Assembly: GCA_944389945.1 (NCBI GenBank)
Contig: CALXOF010000009.1
Span: 1-64,000, forward strand
Source of the DNA: an uncultured Kiritimatiellota bacterium
GTDB taxonomy: Bacteria > Verrucomicrobiota > Kiritimatiellia > RFP12 > DVOR01
Length of the DNA: 64,000 bases
Reading direction: 5' to 3'
The notes beneath the pieces were generated by a model. It saw nothing but the letters and a program-made list of their open reading frames with translations. It was not told the DNA's origin and searched no databases. Each line of letters begins with the position of its first letter. Position 1 is the stretch's first letter. Shown in pieces: positions 41,595 to 50,122 of the stretch. The position numbers and the translations under genes were made by a program.

Positions 41595-42653
41595 ATGGTC
41601 AAAATCAAGATTGTCGGTGCCACCGGATATGGCGGGATTGGATTGATTGAGCTCCTGCTGGGTCACCCGGAGGCGAAGATTGTCGCGCTGGTGGCGCGTG
41701 AGGACGTGGGTAAGCGCATTTCGGACATCTATCCCCACCTCGATGGTTTCTGCGATCTGCCCATCCTGGATGCGGCCGACCCGCGTGCGGCCGATGCGGA
41801 GGCAGACATTGTGGTCTTCTCAACACCTGACCGCGTGGGCATGTTCGAGGCCGGAAAGGTGCTGGCGCAGGGCGCGAAGGCGTTGGACTTCTCCGGCGAC
41901 TTCCGCTTCACCACGCCCGAGGCCTACGCCGATTACGCCACGCGCCACGGCAAAGACCCGCAGCATGCCGCGCCCGAGCTCCTGGGCAAGAACGCCTATG
42001 GCCTTGCCGAACTCCACCGCGAGGAAATCAAGCAGGCGCCCGTCGTCGGCAACCCCGGGTGCTTCGCCTGCAGTTGTATCCTGGGCTTGGCCCCTGCCGC
42101 GAAGGCGCGTCTCTTCGACCCCATGAGCGTCATCTGCGACTGCAAGACGGGCGTCTCCGGTGCGGGCAAGAAGTTGGCCGCCACCCACCACTTCCCGTCG
42201 CGTTACGAGAACATGAACGCCTATAAGTTGGCCGGGCACCAGCACGTCTGCGAGGTGGAGCGCGAACTCGGCCTGCAATATGGCAAGGAAGTACGCTTGA
42301 CCTTCACGGCCCAGGTGGTGCCGCTCTGCCGCGGCATCATGAGCACGCTCTACGCCCAGCTCCTGCAGCCGATCACCGAGGCCGACGTCGTCGCGCTTTA
42401 CAAGGAATTCTACAAGGATTCGCCCTTCGTGCGGGTCTATGGCTCCACCGCGCCCATCGGGACGAACTGCGTCTCGCGCACGAACTTCTGCGATCTGGTG
42501 GTGAGCGTGGATGCCCGCACCGGCCGCCTGCGTGTGGTCTCTTACATCGACAACTTGATGAAGGGCCAGGCCGGCTCCGCGCTCCAGAACATCAACCTGA
42601 TGGCCGGCTTGCCCGAGACGCTCGGCCTGATGCGCTCCGGCATGTATCCCTGA
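41595..42653 (+). CDS. argC: N-acetyl-gamma-glutamyl-phosphate reductase
   Basis: ArgC carries out the NADPH-dependent third step of arginine synthesis. The 352-residue protein has the nucleotide-binding GATGYGGIGLIELL, DFSGDFRF, the catalytic Cys156 in VGNPGCFACS and KTGVSGAGKK. The PLCRGIMSTLYAQL segment is typical of the family. AGAGAGG lies ahead of the ATG. No other arg genes are nearby; parB follows 10 bp downstream. Confidence 0.95.
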   Translation: MVKIKIVGATGYGGIGLIELLLGHPEAKIVALVAREDVGKRISDIYPHLDGFCDLPILDAADPRAADAEADIVVFSTPDRVGMFEAGKVLAQGAKALDFSGDFRFTTPEAYADYATRHGKDPQHAAPELLGKNAYGLAELHREEIKQAPVVGNPGCFACSCILGLAPAAKARLFDPMSVICDCKTGVSGAGKKLAATHHFPSRYENMNAYKLAGHQHVCEVERELGLQYGKEVRLTFTAQVVPLCRGIMSTLYAQLLQPITEADVVALYKEFYKDSPFVRVYGSTAPIGTNCVSRTNFCDLVVSVDARTGRLRVVSYIDNLMKGQAGSALQNINLMAGLPETLGLMRSGMYP

Positions 42654-42663
42654 GGAGACCCCC

Positions 42664-43659
42664 GTGAAGAAACCCGCACCGAAAGCCTCCCCCACCCCGA
42701 AGGCCAAGCCCGCCGCCAAACACGCCGGGCTTGGGCGCGGGTTGGACGCCCTTATCGCCCACCCCGAGCCCGTTGCCAAGGGAACGGTCCGTCCGCCCAT
42801 CGCGGCCATCGCCAAACCCGCCGCGCCGGCCAACGAACGCCTCGCGGGAAGCGTCCTCACCGTCCCCGTCACGGAGATTGTCCGGTCGCCCTGGCAGCCG
42901 CGCCAATCCTTCGATGAGAACGCGTTGCGCGAACTCGCCGACTCCATCAAGGCCAACGGCATCATCCAGCCGCTCGTCTGCCGCAAGTTGAGCGATGGTC
43001 GCTTCGAGCTCATCGGCGGCGAACGCCGCCTCCGCGCCGCGGGCCTCGCCGGCCTCACGCACGTCCCCGTCATCCTGGTGGAAGCCGAGGACCGTAAGGC
43101 CGCCGAGCTCGCCATCGTCGAGAACATCCAGCGCGCCGACCTCAACGCCATCGAAGAGGCCGAGGGATACCGCACGCTCGCGGACCGTTTCGGACTGACT
43201 CAAGGCGAGGTGGCCGAGCGCGTGGGCAAGGCCCGCCCCACCATCGTCAACGCCCTCCGCCTGCTCGACCTGCCGGACGAGACGAAGGCCATGGTCGCCG
43301 ATGGGCGCCTCTCCCCCGGTCACGCGAAGGTCCTCCTGGCCCTCGCCCGCACCGAAGACCGTATCCGTCTGGGCCGCCGCGCCGTCTCCGAAAACATGAC
43401 GGTTCGCGCCCTCGAGCGCGCCGTGGCCCAGCTCGCTTCGCCCGTCACGCCCAACCGAGCACCCAAGAACGACCTGCCGGCAGCCTATCTGCGCGACCTC
43501 ACCGACCGTCTCCACGGCCACTTCGGCACCGCCGTGCGCGTCACCCCGGGACGTACCCTGCCTAACGGGCGCCATGCCAAGGGCACGATTGAGGTCGACT
43601 TCTATGACAATGCCGACCTCGATCGCATCCTCGACATCCTCGGCGTGCGGATGGACTGA
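42664..43659 (+). CDS. parB: ParB-family chromosome-partitioning protein
   Basis: The 331-residue protein has a basic, Pro/Ala-rich N-terminus ending in GLGRGLDALIA, the CTP-binding domain with GERRLRAAGLAG (residues 119-130) and ENIQRADLNAIEEAEGYR, an HTH (LTQGEVAERVGKARPTIVNALRLLDLP) and a C-terminal dimerisation region. It should bind parS and load condensin. The GTG at 42664 follows TGAGGAGA. A parA gene is not adjacent, which is unusual for a chromosomal parB; argC precedes it and an M28-type peptidase follows after 1 bp. No parS match was seen. Confidence 0.94.
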   Translation: MKKPAPKASPTPKAKPAAKHAGLGRGLDALIAHPEPVAKGTVRPPIAAIAKPAAPANERLAGSVLTVPVTEIVRSPWQPRQSFDENALRELADSIKANGIIQPLVCRKLSDGRFELIGGERRLRAAGLAGLTHVPVILVEAEDRKAAELAIVENIQRADLNAIEEAEGYRTLADRFGLTQGEVAERVGKARPTIVNALRLLDLPDETKAMVADGRLSPGHAKVLLALARTEDRIRLGRRAVSENMTVRALERAVAQLASPVTPNRAPKNDLPAAYLRDLTDRLHGHFGTAVRVTPGRTLPNGRHAKGTIEVDFYDNADLDRILDILGVRMD

Positions 43660-43660
43660 C

Positions 43661-44512
43661 GTGGGACGCCGCGGCCTCCTTTGTGCCTGCCTCGCCTTGA
43701 CGGCCCTCGCCTTCGGCGCAGGGTGCGATGGGGGAACGCCCATCGAGCAAGAGCGCACGATTGGCGAGGCCGCGCTCGCCCATGCCGTCGCCCTCTGCGC
43801 AGAACGCCCAACGCGTCTGGCCGGACGCGACTCTCGGCCTGCCGCGGACTGGATTGCCGCGCGTCTGCCGCAGGAGGGCACCCGCGTGGATGCCTTCGAG
43901 ACGCCTATCGGGACGCTTGCGAACGTGTGGCATTGCCGCGTGGAGCGTCCCGTGGCCGTCCTGGTCTCGCACTTCGACACCAAGGCCGGTATCCCCGGTT
44001 TTGTCGGCGCGAACGACGGGGCCTCCACCACGGGGTTGCTTATCGCCCTCGCCAACGAGGGCAAGCTCCCTGTGGCCTATCTCTTCACCGATGGCGAAGA
44101 ATGCCGCGTGGCCTATTCCAACACGGATGGCCTGACCGGAGCTTGGCACGCGGCCCGATCCGGGCAAATCGCCAAACAGACCCCCATCATTGTCTTGGAC
44201 ATGCTTGGCGATGCCGGATTCACCCCCGCCCTCGCCGCCAACGGTTCCGCCTGGCTCAACGCCTTGGCACGCCGTGCCGCGCAAGAAGCCGGCGTGCGTG
44301 TTGAAGACGCCGGCGCCATCATCGACGACCATCTTCCCTTCGTGGCGGAGGGTTATCGCGCCATTGACCTTATTGACTTTGACTACGGTCCGGGCAACGC
44401 CTGGTGGCACACCGCCGAGGACACCCCCGACAAGCTCAGCGCCGACTCCCTGGCCCAGACTGCGGCCCTTGTGCGGCGTCTCATCGCCATCTTGGAGCAA
44501 GAACACACATGA
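43661..44512 (+). CDS. Lipoprotein of the M28 peptidase/glutaminyl cyclase family
   Basis: The 283-residue protein starts at GTG, one base after the parB stop, with a signal peptide and lipobox LAFGAGC (Cys22). Metal-binding residues of M28 peptidases are visible: VSHFDTK (His104), GANDGAST (Asp119), TDGEEC (Glu146/147) and WWHTAEDTPDKL (His250). The order and ending match the glutaminyl-peptide cyclotransferase-like branch. It is expected in the periplasm or attached to a membrane. It overlaps the next gene by 4 nt. Confidence 0.85.
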   Translation: MGRRGLLCACLALTALAFGAGCDGGTPIEQERTIGEAALAHAVALCAERPTRLAGRDSRPAADWIAARLPQEGTRVDAFETPIGTLANVWHCRVERPVAVLVSHFDTKAGIPGFVGANDGASTTGLLIALANEGKLPVAYLFTDGEECRVAYSNTDGLTGAWHAARSGQIAKQTPIIVLDMLGDAGFTPALAANGSAWLNALARRAAQEAGVRVEDAGAIIDDHLPFVAEGYRAIDLIDFDYGPGNAWWHTAEDTPDKLSADSLAQTAALVRRLIAILEQEHT

Positions 44513-45327
44513 TTACCGTCATCCTCAATGTCATCGTGGCCATTGTCGCGGCTCTGGTACTTACGTTCACCGGGCTCTCGGCGTGGTATTGGTCCATCCT
44601 CTGGGCCGTGTTGATTCTCGTGGTCGGTCAACTGGCCATCGGCTGGGTTCTTCGCCGCCGCTTAGGCACCGTCAACGAGCGCGTCCAAGCCGTCATGCTC
44701 GCGGCCCAGGCCAAGATGCAGGCCAAGATCCAGCGCTGGCGCACCAAACAGATGGCCAACCAAAAGGCCGCCGAAGCCGAGCTCGCCAAAGACCGCGACG
44801 CCATGATTGCGGAGGTCCAAGCCATCCTTCACCCCCTCGAGCGCTATCGTCTGTGGATCCCCCTCCTGGGTCGTCAACTCGCCACCATGGAGCTTCAGTT
44901 CGCTTGGCAGAAGAAGGATTGGAAACGCGTGGACACTCTGTTGCCTCGCGCCCTTCTCGTTGAGCCCATCCTGGTCTGTATGAAACTCGCCCGCCTCTGG
45001 CAACAGGAAGCCTCTACCGAGGAGTTGCGTAAAGTTTACCGCAAGGCCACCCGCCGCGCACGTTACGGTTCCACCGCCCTCATCTATGCCACCTTTTCCT
45101 GGATGCTCGTGAAGCGCGGTGAGATTGACGAGGCCTTCAAGGTCCTCGTTGAGGCTGACAAGCACAACGAAAACGCCACGCTAAAAGCCAACCGCGACCA
45201 CCTGGCCAACAACCGCCTGGCGCACTTCAGCAACACCGGCTTCGGCGAGGAGTGGTACGCCCTGTACCTTGAGGAGCCCAAAATCCGCGCCCAGCGGATG
45301 CGCCACCCGGGCCGCTACTTCCAATAA
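44509..45327 (+). CDS. Membrane protein of unknown function
   Basis: The 272-residue protein has two N-terminal membrane helices (ILNVIVAIVAALVLTFTGLSAWYWSILWAVLILVVGQLAIGW, taken in order) and a helical cytoplasmic part with a coiled coil (about residues 55-100) and TPR-like segments. I do not recognise a family. The ATG overlaps the peptidase stop (ATGA), and the next gene starts 3 bp after its stop, so it sits inside a tight envelope operon. Confidence 0.65.
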   Translation: MITVILNVIVAIVAALVLTFTGLSAWYWSILWAVLILVVGQLAIGWVLRRRLGTVNERVQAVMLAAQAKMQAKIQRWRTKQMANQKAAEAELAKDRDAMIAEVQAILHPLERYRLWIPLLGRQLATMELQFAWQKKDWKRVDTLLPRALLVEPILVCMKLARLWQQEASTEELRKVYRKATRRARYGSTALIYATFSWMLVKRGEIDEAFKVLVEADKHNENATLKANRDHLANNRLAHFSNTGFGEEWYALYLEEPKIRAQRMRHPGRYFQ

Positions 45328-45330
45328 GCC

Positions 45331-46923
45331 ATGGACGCGGCCGCCCAGGATGTCTCCCCAGTGCGAAACCCGGAGCAACAGCGCCGGGACGTGCTCCCGC
45401 TCTTGATTGTCCTCTTCCCATTGGCCGTCGCCCTTGCGCGTACGCCCTTGGTCGTGGGAATGGTCTTTGCGGCCTTCTGCTTCCTTTCTTGGCAATTCCG
45501 TTGCCACAAGGCTTTCCTCCTCACCCTCGGCATTGCCTTTGCGCTGAGTCTCCTTCTCTTCACCGGCGCCACCATCCATTACGACGTCGACAACTACCTC
45601 GGCCCGCAAATCCGCCTCTTCTCCCTCCCCTTCGGTGTCCAGCCAGATGGCTTCTATAGCGAGCCGCACTGCCGATTACCGCAAGGTTTGGCTTGGTACG
45701 GCGCCGCGCTCTTTCGCCTGACCGGGAGCATCGACCTAGGACAATCAGCCTTCTTCCTCTTCTTCGTCGCCGCGTGGCGTACCCTTCGCGTCGACCTCAC
45801 GCGCCTGCAAGCCGCGCTCCTGCTCATCGCCCCGTCCGCCCTACCAAGCGTATTCAACCTTATGCCAGACGGGTGCGTCTATCTTCTGCTTATCCTTGCA
45901 CTTTTCGCTCTCCGCCGCGGGGACTTCTGGCTTCCCCTGACCGCCGCCGCCCTCGCAAGCGTTCTCAAAGTCTCCGCGTGGGTGCCCACGGCCCTCATCG
46001 CCCTCCTACTACTCTGGCGTTTCCCCCGCCGTTTCTGGCAAATCGGCCTAGTCGCCCTCGCCACCCTCCTCCTTGTCTTCCCCACGCTCCACTTGCTCTA
46101 TACCGGCGGCCTCAACACGATTTCGAGTGACTTCTCCAGCGTAGCGAACGACGACGCCCGAACAATGGGGTGGTTCGCCCGTATACTCTACGTCCACGTC
46201 GGCCATTGGACGACCTCCCTTCACCCGCACCTTGGCCCGCATCTGCTAGGGGTCGATGGGCTGAGTTCCGATGCCTTGGGGCCTATTTTCCGGTTGGTCA
46301 CCTGGGCTTCGCTTGCGATTCTCGTCTTCTGTCGCAAACGTCTCGCCGGTTGGTGGAGCACCTTGGCCCTAGCTTGGCTCAGCGTCCTTATCATCCCCAC
46401 CGTCTACGTGGGCTACGCTCGCTACGTCCCCCTCCTTTGGGTCGCCGGCATGCTTCCGCTGGTCTTACGTTTCCCAAAAGTCGCCATCCTGCCCACCATC
46501 GCGCTCTTGGGTATTCCCCTGGCGATGCTCGGCTGGCGCTTGGCGCTCTCCACCGAGGCGGTGATGGTCGCCAACCATGCCACCGCCGTACAATCCAACT
46601 ACTGGAACGTTCGTGAGACATTCCGCCATATTCCCTTAACCCAGGAGCAACAACCCCTCTGGAGCGGCTCCTTGCTCTACTCCTATTCCATGCCCGAAGG
46701 CATCTTCCCACCCATGCCGCGCCGTCCTTACGAAGGACTCCGCAAGACGCCCATGACGGTCAAGGCCGCGGGCGTGCGCGAGTATGCCTTGCGCGAATGG
46801 TTGCCCTGGATGCTCACCCATCCGCACACCTATCTGTTGGAAATCGCCCGCTTCCGCTGGCGCAATTTTGTCACCCTCCTGCGAGGATCGCACGATGGAC
46901 TTCCGCCCCCTGCACGCCAATGA
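45331..46923 (+). CDS. Polytopic membrane protein, GT-C glycosyltransferase-like
   Basis: The 530-residue protein has about 10-12 hydrophobic segments. The first large extracytoplasmic loop carries YDVDNYLGPQ, an acidic motif in the place where GT-C enzymes such as PMT/ArnT have their catalytic Asp. A second loop has HCRLPQGLAWYG. The last 120 residues are outside the membrane. A lipid-linked-sugar transferase is the best guess, with no support beyond topology. The 3' end overlaps the next gene by 29 nt. Confidence 0.55.
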   Translation: MDAAAQDVSPVRNPEQQRRDVLPLLIVLFPLAVALARTPLVVGMVFAAFCFLSWQFRCHKAFLLTLGIAFALSLLLFTGATIHYDVDNYLGPQIRLFSLPFGVQPDGFYSEPHCRLPQGLAWYGAALFRLTGSIDLGQSAFFLFFVAAWRTLRVDLTRLQAALLLIAPSALPSVFNLMPDGCVYLLLILALFALRRGDFWLPLTAAALASVLKVSAWVPTALIALLLLWRFPRRFWQIGLVALATLLLVFPTLHLLYTGGLNTISSDFSSVANDDARTMGWFARILYVHVGHWTTSLHPHLGPHLLGVDGLSSDALGPIFRLVTWASLAILVFCRKRLAGWWSTLALAWLSVLIIPTVYVGYARYVPLLWVAGMLPLVLRFPKVAILPTIALLGIPLAMLGWRLALSTEAVMVANHATAVQSNYWNVRETFRHIPLTQEQQPLWSGSLLYSYSMPEGIFPPMPRRPYEGLRKTPMTVKAAGVREYALREWLPWMLTHPHTYLLEIARFRWRNFVTLLRGSHDGLPPPARQ

Positions 46924-48319
46924 ACTCCCCGCGCTCCGCCACTACGTGGAGCGCAACCCCTTCCGCATGGCCGACAACTCCCTCGGCTTCCTCTTGATGT
47001 GGCGCCCCTATGCCCACACTGCACACGCGGAGACCGAAGGATGCCTCATCCTCCGCACAGCCTACGGCGGCAAAATCCGCTTCGCCTACCCCATCCACCC
47101 CGACGCAGACCAAGAGTCCGAGCTCCGCGCCCTCGCCGCCGTCGAGGCTTGGTGTGTTTCCGAGGGCATCCCCCTCGTACTGGGCACCGTCCCCACCGAG
47201 CGCCTTCCCCCCCTCACGCGCCGCTACGGCCGTGACATGTCCATCTCCAATCCCCGCACCTGGCGCGACTACCTCTACAACCTCTCCGACTTCGTCGACT
47301 ACCCCGGGCGCCGTTTCGCTGGCCAGCGCAACCACGTCTCCAAGTTCCGCCGCGCCTATCCGCAGGCCGTCTATCGCGCGATGACCGCCGCTGATGTCCC
47401 CGCCGTCAATGACTTCCTCCGCGAATACGCCGCACGCCAATACGCCAAGAACTCCTTCCTGGCCAAAGAGGAGCTCCACGCCACCGAGACCCTTCTCTCC
47501 ATGTTTGACGACCTCTCCCAAGTCGGCGGACTGATGGAGGTCGACGGCAAAATCGCCGCCATCACCATCGGCGAGATCATCGGCGACACCCTCATCGTCC
47601 ACGTCGAAAAGGCTCTTGTCGGCTACGAAGGCATCTACCCCGCCATCGCCCAAGCCTTCGCCACCTCCATGCAGCGCCCCGGCCTCGACTACATCAACCG
47701 CGAGGACGATGCCGGCGACTGTGGTCTGCGCAAGTCAAAACTCCAATACAACCCCATCCGCCTCGTCGACAAATACGCTGTCACCCCCCGCCGCGTCATT
47801 GAGGAATTGGAGGCCCCGCCCGAACTCCTCACCGAACGCCTCCTCATCAAGCCCATCCCGGATGCTGACGTCCACCCCTACGGACGGCTCGCCCGCGACC
47901 TCGAGCGGAATCGCTTCTGGGGCTGGGACTGGCGGACCGCATGGACCGGCGAAGGCGATCCCCGCGACACTTGGTTCCTCGAAATCGCCCGTACCGACTT
48001 CGCCAAGCGCATCGAGCTCGACCTTGGGCTCTACCTCGGCGACGAACTCGTCGGCGAATGTGTCTTCCACAACTTCACCTACGACAACACCGTCGAGCTC
48101 GGCGTCCGCCTCCTCCCCGAGCATGAGCACCACGGTTACGCCACCGAAGCCATGCGCGCCATGGCCGACTACGCCCTCTGTTACTGGGGCCTCGAAAAGG
48201 TCGTCGCCAAATGTTACCGCGACAACCTCCCCTCCAAGAAGATGCTCCTCGCTTCCGGCCTCCGCTCCGACCATGAAGACGACACCTTCTTCTACTTCTC
48301 CCGTACCGCCAAAAATTAA
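46895..48319 (+). CDS. Fusion of DUF2156 (aminoacyl-transferase-like) and RimJ/RimL-type GNAT
   Basis: The 474-residue protein has a DUF2156-type N-terminal half (FRMADNSLGFLLMWRPYAH, FAGQRNHVSKFRRAYPQAVYR, DYINREDDAGDCGLRKSKLQYNPIRLVDKYAVTP), related to the catalytic part of lysyl-phosphatidylglycerol synthases. The C-terminal half, from about residue 310, is a GNAT domain (TERLLIKPIPDADV, VELGVRLLPEHEHHGYATEAMRAMADYAL). Two acyl-transfer modules in one chain suggest modification of a lipid or peptide head group. It overlaps the preceding membrane gene by 29 nt. AGGATCGCACG precedes the ATG. Confidence 0.8.
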   Translation: MDFRPLHANELPALRHYVERNPFRMADNSLGFLLMWRPYAHTAHAETEGCLILRTAYGGKIRFAYPIHPDADQESELRALAAVEAWCVSEGIPLVLGTVPTERLPPLTRRYGRDMSISNPRTWRDYLYNLSDFVDYPGRRFAGQRNHVSKFRRAYPQAVYRAMTAADVPAVNDFLREYAARQYAKNSFLAKEELHATETLLSMFDDLSQVGGLMEVDGKIAAITIGEIIGDTLIVHVEKALVGYEGIYPAIAQAFATSMQRPGLDYINREDDAGDCGLRKSKLQYNPIRLVDKYAVTPRRVIEELEAPPELLTERLLIKPIPDADVHPYGRLARDLERNRFWGWDWRTAWTGEGDPRDTWFLEIARTDFAKRIELDLGLYLGDELVGECVFHNFTYDNTVELGVRLLPEHEHHGYATEAMRAMADYALCYWGLEKVVAKCYRDNLPSKKMLLASGLRSDHEDDTFFYFSRTAKN

Positions 48320-48369
48320 TCCAAGCGATTTCTTCACCTCTCTAAGTAACATTGCTTTCTATATAGTTC

Positions 48370-48407
48370 AATCGTCCATCCCCGTGAGAGGGTGGACGAT
48401 TCTTTAT
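48370..48407 (+). terminator. Terminator after the DUF2156-GNAT gene
   Basis: A 12-bp stem (48370-48381 with 48090+300 to 48401, that is up to 48401) with an 8-nt loop is followed by TCTTTAT, closing the long operon that starts at 39.0 kb. Confidence 0.65.
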
Positions 48408-48514
48408 GTGGGCATCGCCAGCTTCTCTTTTCTCGTCGTGTAAACGAAAATCGTAGCACTGCCCAATGCTGATATTTTTGTCATTTTTTACTTCCATTTG
48501 CGCGTAAAAAGCCG

Positions 48515-48520
48515 TATACT
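48515..48520 (+). promoter_or_regulatory. -10 element of the rhomboid operon
   Basis: TATACT at 48515-48520 precedes a short leader with the strong ribosome site AAGGAG (48529-48534) and the ATG at 48543. Confidence 0.55.
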
Positions 48521-48542
48521 ATAGTCAAGAAGGAGCAAGACA

Positions 48543-48749
48543 ATGGCTGAGAAACCCTTTATTGCCGCGCGTCTGCGCAACCCCGCCGAAGAGGCTGCCG
48601 CCAAGCCCGTGAAGGCCAAGTCCAAGACCGATTGGATCGGTGGCGTTGTGGCCATCCTCGCGTTCATCGTTGCCGCAGTCACCACCACTCTGTTGATTCT
48701 GGAATGGAACCAATTGAGCAAGTATATTGAAGGCGGTTTCGGCGCTTGA
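48543..48749 (+). CDS. Small single-helix membrane protein
   Basis: The 68-residue protein has a Lys/Ala-rich N-terminal half and one membrane helix (IGGVVAILAFIVAAVTTTLLIL), with a short C-terminal tail. I do not recognise a family. A strong promoter and an AAGGAG site support it as a real gene. Its stop overlaps the TTG start of the rhomboid gene (TTGA), so it is made together with the rhomboid and could be a substrate or regulator of it. Confidence 0.7.
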   Translation: MAEKPFIAARLRNPAEEAAAKPVKAKSKTDWIGGVVAILAFIVAAVTTTLLILEWNQLSKYIEGGFGA

Positions 48750-49405
48750 GTGTCGGACGTTTTCAACTGTTTCCTGCCACGTGGGGGCTTTGCGGCCTTT
48801 GTGTGGCTTTTTGGCTGATTGGTTTTGCCGCCCACTTTGTGCCGCCCCTGCATCGCATGGGCGGCGATTTTGTTTGGGGGCAAGCGCTAAATACCCTGTT
48901 CGCCTTGCGCCCGGAGAGCGTAGGCTTGGGTGCGGTGTGGCAGGCACTGACTTACGCGTTGTTTCACGGCACTGGCGTCCACTTACTTATCAATGTCGTG
49001 GGCTTGGCCATCACCGGCGCAACGTTGGAACGTTTGCTTGGCGGGTGGCGGACACTCACACTCTTTGCATTGGGTGCGGTAGCAGGTGCGTGTGGGTTTC
49101 TGGGAAGTTTATTGCTTGACCCTCGTCTGCCAACTTTAAGCGTGTGCGTGGGTGCATCGGCAATTCTAACGGCGTGCATCGGTGCGGCAACGACATTGGC
49201 TTGGCGCGAAAAGGTCACCCTGTGGGTGGCCGTCTTCCCTATCCGGCTTCGCGCAGGTTGGCTCCTTCCTCTTTTTTTGCTCTTCTCGCTCTGCGAAATC
49301 CTCTTCTGGCCGACCGTTACCGCCTACGGCGCTCATCTTGGCGGTTGGGTCATCGGTCTCCTGCTTGGCGTTGTCTGGCGCCGCCAAGTCCAAAGCGCGA
49401 CCTAA
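48746..49405 (+). CDS. Rhomboid-family intramembrane serine protease
   Basis: The 219-residue protein has about six membrane helices, with ALFHGTGVHLLINVVGLAITGATLERLLGG (HxxxN motif, His79 and Asn83), VCVGASAILTACIG carrying the nucleophile Ser138, and AYGAHLGGWVIGLLLG with His197. The usual GxSG motif reads GASA here. The only available start is TTG at 48746, overlapping the small upstream gene by 4 nt, which suggests reduced, coupled translation. Confidence 0.83.
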   Translation: MSVGRFQLFPATWGLCGLCVAFWLIGFAAHFVPPLHRMGGDFVWGQALNTLFALRPESVGLGAVWQALTYALFHGTGVHLLINVVGLAITGATLERLLGGWRTLTLFALGAVAGACGFLGSLLLDPRLPTLSVCVGASAILTACIGAATTLAWREKVTLWVAVFPIRLRAGWLLPLFLLFSLCEILFWPTVTAYGAHLGGWVIGLLLGVVWRRQVQSAT

Positions 49406-49475
49406 GCGAACGTTCCCAACACAAAACCCAAGACTCCCGAAGGGTGATTAACGCACGGAAGAAGGGTCTTTCTGA

Positions 49476-49581
49476 GACCCTATAGTGGTCCGAGGTCAAT
49501 CCCTATAGTGGTCGGGGTCGAGACCCTATAGTGGTCGGGGGCGAGACCCTATAGTGGTCCGACCCGAAACCCTTAAGGGTT
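49476..49581. repeat. 23-bp dyad array A4 (5 units)
   Basis: The cores begin at 49480, 49503, 49526, 49549 and 49572, an exact 23-bp period: four of CTATAG and a terminal CTTAAG. Four units read GACC (or ATCC)-CTATAGT-GGTC with 8-bp spacers CGAGGTCA, GGGGTCGA, GGGGGCGA and CGACCCGA. It lies in the 366-bp gap after the rhomboid gene. It is the most regular of the five arrays. Confidence 0.93.
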
Positions 49582-49649
49582 CGTGAAAGCCCCTTTTAGG
49601 GGACGGAGTGGCAAAGTCGAGAGAGCAGAAATAACCCAGGTGTTCAGCC

Positions 49650-49680
49650 GTAAGGAAGCCTGGGACAACCGCACTTCTAT
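49650..49680 (+). other. Hairpin downstream of array A4
   Basis: CCCAGG and CCTGGG enclose TGTTCAG-CC-GTAA-GG-AAG, giving a two-part hairpin with a GTAA tetraloop. It looks like a structured RNA segment but lacks the conserved elements of SRP RNA. Confidence 0.3.
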
Positions 49681-49753
49681 AGTAATAAGGTAACAGGTCA
49701 ATCTTCCCGCGCGTGAAGTCGCTACAGACTACGATGCAAGGGGACGGGAATTA

Positions 49754-49762
49754 TGGCATAAT
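49754..49762 (+). promoter_or_regulatory. Extended -10 promoter of the patatin/lepB/glf operon
   Basis: TGG-CATAAT ends 9 nt before the ATG at 49772, so the leader should be only about 3 nt. Confidence 0.5.
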
Positions 49763-49771
49763 AGAAATACT

Positions 49772-50122
49772 ATGAAAGGGAATGAAAACGCGAAACGATT
49801 AGGCGGCGTTCGGAGGGAGGTTTCCGTCGCGGCGTGTGACACGGAGGCATTGGTGCGTGTCTCTGCCCAATTCGCCGATTTGGGGTTGGAGTTCGTGCGC
49901 CAGCCAACGCCAACCGCTACACAAGTGGCCTTGGATAAGGCGGATTGGACTGCGGTCGGGGCGGCAATGGGGCGTGTCTATCAAGCGTTTTGCGATCAGG
50001 ACAACGAAGGGGCCTTGGCGGCGTTGCACGCGATTGAGACCATTTTGACCAAACATGGCGTCTTGGTGCAGCAGCCCATCGTGCGCCACCCATCGGAAGG
50101 AGCGCAGACGCATGGCGAGTGA
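49772..50122 (+). CDS. Small soluble protein of unknown function
   Basis: I do not recognise this 116-residue protein. It is soluble with no signal peptide, cysteine motif or repeat, and its middle part (LDKADWTAVGAAMGRVYQAFCDQ) is probably helical. Support for it being real is the extended -10 just ahead of the ATG and its 11-nt overlap with the following gene. Confidence 0.65.
   Translation: MKGNENAKRLGGVRREVSVAACDTEALVRVSAQFADLGLEFVRQPTPTATQVALDKADWTAVGAAMGRVYQAFCDQDNEGALAALHAIETILTKHGVLVQQPIVRHPSEGAQTHGE

Noticed and set aside
42664..43659. parS site near parB
   Set aside because: No sequence close to the 16-bp parS palindrome was seen here or in the 23-bp arrays, whose GACC/GGTC dyads do not match it.
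49640..49690. Hairpin after array A4 as SRP (4.5S) RNA
   Set aside because: It has a GTAA loop and CCCAGG/CCTGGG stem, but lacks the conserved symmetric loop and the AGCAGCC segment of SRP domain IV.
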